Below, piece by piece: positions 7,008 through 13,031 of a stretch of DNA of 31,662 bases (position 1 is the stretch's first letter; each line of letters starts with the position of its first letter). Position numbers and translations under genes: made by a program. Source of the stretch: a virus; IMG/VR virus record IMGVR_UViG_3300032954_000053, positions 1 through 31,662 of that record. One strand, 5' to 3'. The notes beneath the pieces were generated by a model that saw only the letters and a list, made by a program, of their open reading frames with translations, was not told where the DNA came from and ran no database searches.

Positions 7008-7733
7008 ATGACGACCCAATTCAACGAGATTGTCTCTGCGTTGGAGGGCCGGCGCTCCGGATCGAGTTGGATGGCCAGATGTCCGGTGCACGAAGATCGC
7101 AACCCTTCCTTGAGTATTCGCTCCGGGCGCGATGGGCAGGTCCTGGTACACTGCCATGCCGGCTGTGATCAGGCCGACGTGATCGCCGCGCTGCGGGATC
7201 GGGGTCTGTGGCGAGATAGCAGCAAATCCGAGTCGGTAATCACGGCGACGTACGACTACACGGACGAAGAAGGGTACCTCCTTTATCAGGTAGTGCGCAA
7301 AGAGCCTAAGCACTTTCTCCAGCGACATCCTGATGGCGCAGGTGGCTGGATCTGGAGGAAGGCTGATCGGCAGGTGCTTTATCGGCTGCCCGAGGTGCTG
7401 GAGTCACCCATCGTGTTCGTGGTCGAAGGCGAGAAGGACGCTGAGCGCTTGCGCGACAACGGCTTCGTCGCCACCACGAACTCGGGCGGGGCATCGGCCG
7501 CTTGGCTGCCGGACTATACTGACGCGCTTCGCGGTCGCGAGGTCATCCTGATCCCGGACAATGATCCGCCTGGGCGGCAGCGCGTTCTCAAGATCGCACG
7601 AGCATTACTCGGAAACGTGGCCAAGCTCAGCATCCTTGAGCTTGACGGGGCAAAAGACGTCTCGGAGTGGTTCGACCAGGGGCACTCCGAGCTCGAACTC
7701 ATTCATCAGATCGAGGCCGAGCATGCGCTATGA
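7008..7733 (+). CDS. DNA primase-type protein with CHC2 zinc finger and Toprim domain
   Basis: This 241-residue protein joins a CHC2-like zinc finger to a Toprim catalytic domain and would make RNA primers for phage replication. Zinc ligands are Cys25 and His28 (CPVH), Cys49 and Cys53 (CHAGC). The Toprim motifs are Glu140 in FVVEGEKD, the glycine-rich TTNSGGAS (156-163), and Asp184/Asp186 in ILIPDND. The start ATG at 7008 has CGGAG about 6 bases upstream; an upstream extension in the same frame reads into the repeat-filled gap and looks non-coding. The order zinc finger-Toprim without a helicase fits a phage in which the ATPase is on a separate gene, here the next one, overlapping by 11 bases. 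Confidence 0.9.
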   Translation: MTTQFNEIVSALEGRRSGSSWMARCPVHEDRNPSLSIRSGRDGQVLVHCHAGCDQADVIAALRDRGLWRDSSKSESVITATYDYTDEEGYLLYQVVRKEPKHFLQRHPDGAGGWIWRKADRQVLYRLPEVLESPIVFVVEGEKDAERLRDNGFVATTNSGGASAAWLPDYTDALRGREVILIPDNDPPGRQRVLKIARALLGNVAKLSILELDGAKDVSEWFDQGHSELELIHQIEAEHAL

Positions 7734-8817
7734 CGTCACCACCGCCGATGACGTAGTGGTCACCGAGCGGAAGTTCAAGGCCGCCGGCAAATTGGAGGCT
7801 GTGTCGGGCAGGGATCGTCCCGCAGCAGCTCTGCCTCGGGTTCACAGCGCGGCCGAACTCTACAACGGCGCGATCCAAGAGTTGCGGCCATTAGTCGACG
7901 GCCTCCTGTACGACGGCCTCACGATGCTGGTCGCCAAACCCAAAGACGGCAAATCCTGGCTCGCATTGCAGTTGTCAGTCGCGATTGCCGGTGGAAGGGC
8001 GATTGACGGAATCGAACCACGCGAAACAGGGCTCGTTCTCTTCGTGGCACTGGAGGAGCCGGCCGCGCGGACTGCAAACCGGCTACGGAAGCTCGCTCCA
8101 CCAGGACCGTGGCTCGATGGCCTGACTTTCGTCTACGAGTTGCTCCCGCTGATGGGCGGAGGCGCCGAACAACTCGCCGAGCTGATTCGCCAGCACACTC
8201 CCCGATTCGTTGTCGTTGACACGCTCACTGCCCTGGTCAGGGCGGCCAAGCGCGAGACCGACGTATTCCGCGGCCAGTACGAGGAGATAAACCGTCTCCG
8301 GCAGATTTGTGCGGACGCCAAAATCTGCTGCCTGCTGATTCACCACACGCGCAAGGGAGTCTCTGACGGGCCGGTTGAAGCCGTTGCCGGGACAGGGGGA
8401 ATAGCCGCGGCCGTGGACGCCATCTGGCACCTTCGGCGCAGACCAGGGAACGACGCCACGCTCGATGTCCTGGGGCGGGAAGTGGAAGAGCGCAGTTTCG
8501 CGTTGCACTTCGAACGCGAGACGCCATTCGGCTGGCGATTCGTCGGCGACGGTCAGGAGGCGGTCCTGAGCGCTGAGCGCGAGGAGATCCTGGAACTCCT
8601 GCGGCATGAAGCGCCCCTTACCCCGGCGAAGATCGCCTTGATGCTGAGAAAGAACGCCAACACGATTCGAAGTCTGGTTCACCGCCTCCACAAGGACGGG
8701 CACGTGAGCCGCAACAGCAAAGGCGGCTACTCTCTCAGCAGCAGTGGTAGATCTGTAGATCACTCACTCAACCGCGTAAACAGTGTAAACGCGAGTGAAA
8801 GAACGAATGAGGAATGA
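7723..8817 (+). CDS. RepA/DnaB-like hexameric helicase-type ATPase with C-terminal winged helix
   Basis: This 364-residue protein has a RecA-fold ATPase of the RepA/DnaB-like group. Walker A is KPKDGKS (72-78), Walker B is RFVVVDTLTAL (161-171), the IHHTRKG histidine motif lies at 206-212, and VAGTGGIAAAVDAIWHL (221-237) matches the motif before the sensor strand. Residues 290-345 (ILELLRHEAPLTPAKIALMLRKNANTIRSLVHRL) form a winged helix. The gene starts at ATG 7723, inside the primase gene, so the two are coupled and likely act together at the fork. The last 15 codons encode NRVNSVNAS-type repeats because the gene end runs into repeat locus C, so the exact C-terminus may be shaped by the DNA repeats rather than by protein function. 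Confidence 0.88.
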   Translation: MRYDVTTADDVVVTERKFKAAGKLEAVSGRDRPAAALPRVHSAAELYNGAIQELRPLVDGLLYDGLTMLVAKPKDGKSWLALQLSVAIAGGRAIDGIEPRETGLVLFVALEEPAARTANRLRKLAPPGPWLDGLTFVYELLPLMGGGAEQLAELIRQHTPRFVVVDTLTALVRAAKRETDVFRGQYEEINRLRQICADAKICCLLIHHTRKGVSDGPVEAVAGTGGIAAAVDAIWHLRRRPGNDATLDVLGREVEERSFALHFERETPFGWRFVGDGQEAVLSAEREEILELLRHEAPLTPAKIALMLRKNANTIRSLVHRLHKDGHVSRNSKGGYSLSSSGRSVDHSLNRVNSVNASERTNEE

Positions 8818-8908
8818 GACGGTTACGGCGTTGTTTACGACTACGCACACGGATGGCGTTGCGACCGTTTACGCCGTTTACGGCGTTGCGGGTGTTTATA
8901 CCGTTGTG
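8776..8908. repeat. Repeat locus C: 9-bp repeats around GTTTAC in both orientations
   Basis: Five exact GTTTAC motifs occur within about 110 bases. The inverted form GTAAAC is at 8776-8781 and 8785-8790, spaced 9 bases, and the forward form at 8833-8838, 8867-8872 and 8876-8881, the last two again spaced 9. From 8864 to 8908 the DNA can be read as five successive 9-base units (ACCGTTTAC, GCCGTTTAC, GGCGTTGCG, GGTGTTTAT, ACCGTTGTG). The locus starts inside the 3' end of the ATPase gene and extends into the following gap. It looks like an iteron cluster or a multi-site operator. The unit differs from that of locus B (ACCCTTCAC) at only two of nine bases. Confidence 0.65.
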
Positions 8909-9113
8909 GGCCGTGGGGCATGCTGGACTGTCGGCTGGAAATGACCGCATTCAGGGTGCACATCTGAGCGGACCGCTGAGTATTGGGTAGTAGAAGCCAG
9001 TTCGATCGCGAGGCGCCCGGCGCACCGATCGGAGGGCTTTCGGTCCGTCCAACGATGGACTGAGCGCCGGGACGCTCTCGAATCCATTCCCGCAGCTTTT
9101 CCTAATACCACAC
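8909..9113. other. Non-coding stretch after the replication genes
   Basis: I see no supportable gene between repeat locus C and the small gene at 9114. The possible reverse-strand frame here (8896-9132) crosses the repeats and has no recognisable protein features. No clear terminator hairpin with a T run is visible. Confidence 0.4.
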
Positions 9114-9470
9114 GTGTGTCCAAAGACGACAAATTCGTTGATCTCTGTCTATCAAGGTGACGGCAGTTTGTACGCCATCGTCAGCGAACAGAGGTTCGCG
9201 CGACTTCAATCCAGCGGACTCGTGGCTCGCGTGGTACGCAGCCGGAAGAAACAAATCAAGCGAGCGATACTATTCATCCGGTCCGGCGAGCCAGGACCGA
9301 CTTCAGCTACCGAAGTTGCGGGCACGCGGTACAGCTTCAAAGAGCGGCTTGAGCACGGTCGGGCGTGGGAACTGAAACATCTCGGCGCAGATCGCGATGG
9401 CAAGACCTATGCTTCGCCGGAAGTTCGCTCCGCATTTCTCCAAGTTGTTGCTGATTGTACGGTCAAATGA
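9114..9470 (+). CDS. Small hypothetical protein
   Basis: A frame of 118 codons starts at GTG 9114. The protein is basic in its first half (VVRSRKKQIKRAILFIR) and has a GTRYSFKERLEHGRAWELKHLG segment, but I recognise no family. The third codon positions are less strongly G/C-rich than in the replication genes, and there is no good Shine-Dalgarno sequence, so the start may be wrong. A TGA stop at 9468-9470 overlaps an ATG at 9467, which opens a 42-codon basic frame. It is probably a real accessory gene but the support is moderate. Confidence 0.5.
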   Translation: MCPKTTNSLISVYQGDGSLYAIVSEQRFARLQSSGLVARVVRSRKKQIKRAILFIRSGEPGPTSATEVAGTRYSFKERLEHGRAWELKHLGADRDGKTYASPEVRSAFLQVVADCTVK

Positions 9471-9595
9471 AAAGCCAACGACGACAAATCGGCGCGCGTT
9501 ACATCGCACGTGTTCGCGGCGCGTTCGTTCGGAATGGCAGGCGCCCGCGTGTTAAAGCCGTAGGTACTTCCCGGCGACTTTCGGCGGCGCGTTGA
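9467..9595 (+). CDS. Very short basic protein, possibly translated by coupling
   Basis: ATG at 9467 overlaps the previous stop in an ATGA and opens a 42-residue frame rich in Arg (RRQIGARYIARVRGAFVRNG). The tight overlap is what one expects of coupled genes, and the composition would suit an RNA- or DNA-binding peptide. Such a short frame can occur by chance in GC-rich DNA, so confidence is low. The bases from 9596 to 9666 hold nothing I can identify. Confidence 0.25.
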   Translation: MKSQRRQIGARYIARVRGAFVRNGRRPRVKAVGTSRRLSAAR

Positions 9596-9666
9596 ACAGT
9601 AGCGCAACTTCGCTAGCGTCAGCCGGAAAAAGAGGTGGTCGGTGGTCACCCAATGGTCAACCCGCG

Positions 9667-10362
9667 CTAGAAGGCTTTCGGATAGACGGTCAGAACGCGG
9701 TCTGCGAGTCGGCAGCCGTCACGAATTCCTAGGGCTGCTGTCCACGGATATCGCAACCACGTCTCGTGAGCCGTGGGCTTATAGCTGCCATCATTGACGA
9801 AATTGATGAGAACAAGAAACGCCGGTACTCCGCATAAAACATGGAGAAAGTACAGAAACGCCAGCCGATTGGCCAATTGATACGCTCCGTTCATCCAGTC
9901 TGCAGGCTTCAGACCCATGTAGGCTTGCACCTCAGCCAGGCGGGCTCGGATCCGGTCGATGCTCAGCGGACTCTTTGCACCGCAACTGGAGCGGGTTTCT
10001 CCGGGATGAGCCTTGGCCTCAATCAGTAGCACAGCCGGTCCATTGGTGGAACGCAAAAGTGCGAGGCCGTCCCATTGCGGGCCGTTATCCGGCCAGAAGT
10101 TCTTTAGCGCTGCAAGGTGTTCCGGCAGATTGAGTGCCGTCGGGCCGAGGAAGTCATCGCGGTATTCGAAGTAATTCTGGTCGGCCAAAGGCGATAGCCA
10201 CGATACTTCAGCGCCCTGAAGGGCTGTAAGAATTGGGCTGCTGCGGATAATGAGTTCGCCCAGGTCCCGAGGCCGCTGCTCGACGTAGCGCTGCAAGCAA
10301 TAGCGGCTGCCCTTGCTTGCCGGTCCCTCACGCACAGCACGATGTCGCACGTCTCGAATCAT
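9667..10362 (-). CDS. PD-(D/E)XK nuclease-like protein, reverse-strand cargo
   Basis: This 231-residue protein carries the signature of the PD-(D/E)XK nuclease fold: Asp98 in QWDGLALL, then Glu115 and Lys117 in VLLIEAKAH. Residues 150-230 (YQLANRLAFLYFLH, PAFLVLINFVND, LGI, VLTVYP) fit a family of stand-alone bacterial proteins I remember as hypothetical, with the same EAKAH core. The start at ATG 10362 is the most likely; the frame is open further upstream but across the divergent gene. It points away from the ParB-methyltransferase and their starts overlap by about 20 bases. It could be a restriction-like partner of that methyltransferase or an unrelated anti-foreign-DNA protein. Nuclease activity is not proven by sequence. 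Confidence 0.8.
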   Translation of the reverse strand: MIRDVRHRAVREGPASKGSRYCLQRYVEQRPRDLGELIIRSSPILTALQGAEVSWLSPLADQNYFEYRDDFLGPTALNLPEHLAALKNFWPDNGPQWDGLALLRSTNGPAVLLIEAKAHPGETRSSCGAKSPLSIDRIRARLAEVQAYMGLKPADWMNGAYQLANRLAFLYFLHVLCGVPAFLVLINFVNDGSYKPTAHETWLRYPWTAALGIRDGCRLADRVLTVYPKAF

Positions 10363-11715
10363 AACCTGAACGCCCCTACGGTGACGCCCGCGATGGCGCG
10401 ACGCATCGAGATCTGGCCCGTGGACCGCCTGATTCCGTACGTCAAGAACCCCAGGACGCACAGCGAGGAGCAGGTGGCGCAAATCGCGGCATCGATTATC
10501 GAATTCGGATTCACTGCGCCGATATTGGTGGCTTCCGACTCGGGCATACTGGCCGGGCATGGTCGTCTGCTCGCCGCGCGCAAGCTGGGCCTCACAGAAG
10601 TTCCAGTGGTCCCGTTGGACCACCTGAGCGAAACCCAGCGGCGCGCGTACATCATCGCCGACAATCAGTTGGCATTGAACGCCGGCTGGGATGAAGAACT
10701 ATTGCGCATCGAGTTGCAGGCACTCCAGGAGAGCGACTTTAACTTGGACCTGATTGGTTTCAGCGACAAGGAACTGGATGAACTCCTGACTGATCCGGAA
10801 GACGAAGAGAGGGCCAACGCCGCTCCACCGTTGCCGGAAAACGCTGTGTCCCGGCCTGGCGACCTGTGGATCTGCGGTGAGCGCCGCAACCAACATCGGG
10901 TCCTTTGCACCGACGCAACCAGCCCCGAGGGGGTCGCGAGGCTACTTGGCGAACGTCGGCCGCACTTGATGGTGACTGACCCTCCATACGGAATCGAGCT
11001 CGATTCCGAATGGCGTGACCGCGCCGGGCTGAACGGACTTGGACCCGCCGAGGCGAGCTACATGAAACATCGCACGGAGGGCCATACCGAAACGACCATC
11101 TCCGGGGACACGCGGGCCGACTGGTCGGAAGCCTTCGAGCTCGTACCAAGCCTGCAAATCGCCTACGTCTGGCACGCGTCCATCTTCACGCGCGAAGTTC
11201 TGAACGGCCTGCTTCGCATAGGGTTCCTCTATCCGCAGCAAATCATCTGGAACAAAGGCAGGACGGTCCTGACACGGACTCACTACTGGTATCAGCATGA
11301 GCCCTGCTGGTACGTCCGGAAGAAGAACGCGCCGTGGTTCGGAAAGGCCGGAGAGAATTCGACGATCTGGGACTCGCCATCACCGAAGTTCATCATGGGC
11401 GGCTCGGGCGAAGAGAAATACGACCACCCCACGCAGAAGCCTGTTGAGCTGATGCGGCGGCCGATCCTGAATCATACCAAACGAGGGGAGTCGGTTTACG
11501 AGCCGTTCCTGGGCAGCGGCACCACACTCGCCGCGGCCGAACTGACCGAGCGGGTCTGCTACGGATTGGAACTCGATCCGAAGTACGTGGACGTGATCGT
11601 CCAACGCTGGCAAACGCTCTCCGGCAAGCGGGCCACGTTGGAGGGCGACGGCCGGACGTTCGAAGCGATCGCGGAGGAACGCCGGAAGGAACACGCGCAG
11701 GGAGAAAAGCGATGA
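10342..11715 (+). CDS. ParB-domain / DNA methyltransferase fusion
   Basis: This is a 457-residue two-domain protein. Residues 20-115 form a ParB/Spo0J N-terminal-like domain (IPYVKNPRTHSEEQVAQIAASI, then LAGHGRLLAARKLG). Residues 170-440 form an amino-methyltransferase of the N6-adenine/N4-cytosine type, with catalytic DPPY at 213-216, HPTQKP at 362-367 and the AdoMet-binding FLGSGTT at 389-395. Such fusions are common in phages and modify phage DNA, which can protect it from host restriction. The start is unclear: ATG 10342 overlaps the divergent gene, while ATG 10393 would remove 17 residues and leave the domain intact; neither has a good ribosome site. It overlaps the following small gene by ATGA. 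Confidence 0.93.
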   Translation: MSHVSNHNLNAPTVTPAMARRIEIWPVDRLIPYVKNPRTHSEEQVAQIAASIIEFGFTAPILVASDSGILAGHGRLLAARKLGLTEVPVVPLDHLSETQRRAYIIADNQLALNAGWDEELLRIELQALQESDFNLDLIGFSDKELDELLTDPEDEERANAAPPLPENAVSRPGDLWICGERRNQHRVLCTDATSPEGVARLLGERRPHLMVTDPPYGIELDSEWRDRAGLNGLGPAEASYMKHRTEGHTETTISGDTRADWSEAFELVPSLQIAYVWHASIFTREVLNGLLRIGFLYPQQIIWNKGRTVLTRTHYWYQHEPCWYVRKKNAPWFGKAGENSTIWDSPSPKFIMGGSGEEKYDHPTQKPVELMRRPILNHTKRGESVYEPFLGSGTTLAAAELTERVCYGLELDPKYVDVIVQRWQTLSGKRATLEGDGRTFEAIAEERRKEHAQGEKR

Positions 11716-11975
11716 ACGATCCAATCCTGCAGGTGCTCGTGCCCGTGGTGGCGTTGGTTTCTGCATTAATTGCTGGTTACGTGAGCCTCAAGAACCGGGC
11801 GCTGCTGGCGGAAGTCCGGAAGGAGATTGCGGAGTTGGAGAACCGCCTCATCGCGAGGATCAACGGCACGTACGTCCGCGCGGGAGAGTGCCATTTACGT
11901 GAGGAGCTGGTGGCCGAGAGGATCACTGCACTGGCAGCAGGCGTTCACAAAGTAGAACCGCCGCCGGATCGTTGA
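11712..11975 (+). CDS. Small membrane-anchored coiled-coil protein
   Basis: This 87-residue protein has one N-terminal membrane segment (ILQVLVPVVALVSALIAGYVSL, about 5-26) followed by a charged helix (AEVRKEIAELENRLIARI) likely to form a coiled coil. It starts in an ATGA overlap with the methyltransferase gene. It is not a recognisable holin or spanin, and it lies in the accessory block rather than beside lysis genes. Membrane-anchored proteins of this kind are sometimes involved in superinfection exclusion, but nothing here proves that. Its stop codon lies in the loop of the hairpin at 11956-11989. Confidence 0.75.
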   Translation: MNDPILQVLVPVVALVSALIAGYVSLKNRALLAEVRKEIAELENRLIARINGTYVRAGECHLREELVAERITALAAGVHKVEPPPDR

Positions 11976-11989
11976 ACCCGGCGGCGGTT
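11956..11989. terminator. Strong hairpin between convergent genes, probable terminator
   Basis: AACCGCCGCCGG (11956-11967) pairs perfectly with CCGGCGGCGGTT (11978-11989) around a 10-base loop. It lies between the rightward gene ending at 11975 and the leftward gene ending at 12013, where a bidirectional terminator is expected. The T run is short on the plus strand (TTT), while the minus strand reads out as AAC then TTCTAC. The first arm is inside the preceding reading frame and the TGA stop is in the loop. Confidence 0.65.
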
Positions 11990-12012
11990 TGGGTGAGGCA
12001 GTTGGGCAGTCT

Positions 12013-12423
12013 CTACTTGGTGATCTTGTAGACGCGATCACCGGCTTCGTTCTTCGAGGACTCGATGTTGACCTTCTGCTTCTTGGCGGCTGTGGAGATG
12101 AAGCCCCTGACGCTGTGGGCCTGCCAGTCGGTGGCCTTCATGATCTCGGCGAGAGTCGCGCCCTTCGCGCGTGCGATCATGTCGAGGATTTTCGCACCCT
12201 TGCTCTCAGCGCGCGGGGCGGTGGCCTTGCGTTCGGACTTGGCGGTGGCCTTTTTGCCGGCCTTGGCTTGCTTTTTGGGCGCGGCGGCCTTGGCGCTTTT
12301 CTTGGCTTTGGGCGCACCCTTCTTCTGGCTGGCACCCTTCTTCGAGGGGGCCTTCCCCGGCGCGGCTGTCGCGCCCTGTTCCGCAACGGCGGCGGCTTTG
12401 TCGTTGGTTTCTGCGTTCGTCAT
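12013..12423 (-). CDS. DUF3489 family protein with Lys/Ala-rich linker
   Basis: This 136-residue protein ends in a DUF3489 domain (about 73-136): KGAKILDMIARAKGATLAEIM, DWQAHSVRGFIS, then KVNIESSKNEAGDRVYKI. The family is a small winged-helix-like domain of unknown role, frequent in phages and mobile DNA. Residues 22-72 are a Lys/Ala/Pro-rich, histone-like low-complexity region that would bind nucleic acid non-specifically. I chose ATG 12423; an ATG at 12438 is also possible, but the purine-rich AAAAGGA lies too close to it. It stands alone on the reverse strand between the hairpin and the terminase genes, so it is probably expressed from the prophage. Confidence 0.85.
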   Translation of the reverse strand: MTNAETNDKAAAVAEQGATAAPGKAPSKKGASQKKGAPKAKKSAKAAAPKKQAKAGKKATAKSERKATAPRAESKGAKILDMIARAKGATLAEIMKATDWQAHSVRGFISTAAKKQKVNIESSKNEAGDRVYKITK

Positions 12424-12542
12424 GGTGTTTCTAGTCATCCTTTTCTGCGCTTGCTTCGCGCATGACGATTCATCACTCCGGTTGGCTCGAAAGGCAAGGC
12501 AAAATTGACCGGTTTCGCGAAGATTGGCCGAGAGGCGAAGAC

Positions 12543-13031
12543 ATGGCGATCCTGAGCCAGCGGGCCTACGCGCGGCATCGGGGAGTCGCCCTATCGGCGG
12601 TGCAGAAGGCGATTGAAACGGACCGTATCTCCACTCAACCAGACGGACGGATCGATTCGGAGCAGGCCGATGTCGCGTGGGAGCGGAACACCTCGCGCCA
12701 TGCGCCACCAATCGCCAAGCGCGGCCAGGACGAGGATGATGTGTCGATCGTCGGCGCTTCGCAGTACACCAAGGCGCGCGCCGTGCGCGAGTACTACCAG
12801 GCGAAGCTCGCCCGGATCGAGTACGAAGAACGTGTCGCCAAGCTTGTCGCAAAGGACGAGATGAAGATTGCCGCGTTCAACAAGTTCCGGCAGTTCCGCG
12901 ACCACATGCTGAACATCCCGGATCGGGTGGCGGCGATGGTGGCGGCTCAAACCGAAGCAGCGAAGTGCTACGAAGTCCTGGCGACCGAGATCCGCAGGGC
13001 ACTGAATGAATTTGCAGATTCCAACGGCTGA
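12543..13031 (+). CDS. Terminase small subunit-like packaging protein
   Basis: This 162-residue protein starts at ATG 12543, with GAGAGG upstream. Residues 5-45 (QRAYARHRGVALSAVQKAIETDRIS) form an HTH of the Nu1 type that would recognise the packaging site. After a charged linker, residues 75-115 (AVREYYQAKLARIEYEERVAKLV) are a long helix as in Nu1-like subunits that assemble into rings and contact the large subunit. The gene overlaps the large terminase by 26 bases, the usual order, and together they would cut and package concatemeric DNA. A longer upstream start at 12462 is possible but overlaps the divergent promoter area. Confidence 0.85.
   Translation: MAILSQRAYARHRGVALSAVQKAIETDRISTQPDGRIDSEQADVAWERNTSRHAPPIAKRGQDEDDVSIVGASQYTKARAVREYYQAKLARIEYEERVAKLVAKDEMKIAAFNKFRQFRDHMLNIPDRVAAMVAAQTEAAKCYEVLATEIRRALNEFADSNG

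Noticed and set aside
6649-7011. Forward frame through repeat locus B
   Set aside because: Its product is made of short repeats forced by the DNA repeats (HTLKHTLK, KDVKDVVDV) with no domain; it overlaps the helicase-type gene end in another frame.
6679-8908. CRISPR array interpretation of the repeat loci
   Set aside because: Repeat units are only 6-9 bases, without spacers of constant length near 30 bases, and occur in both orientations.
8925-9000. Possible terminal fragment of an insertion sequence after locus C
   Set aside because: The stretch faintly recalled an IS end, but I see no matching second end, target duplication or transposase remnant, so it cannot be supported.
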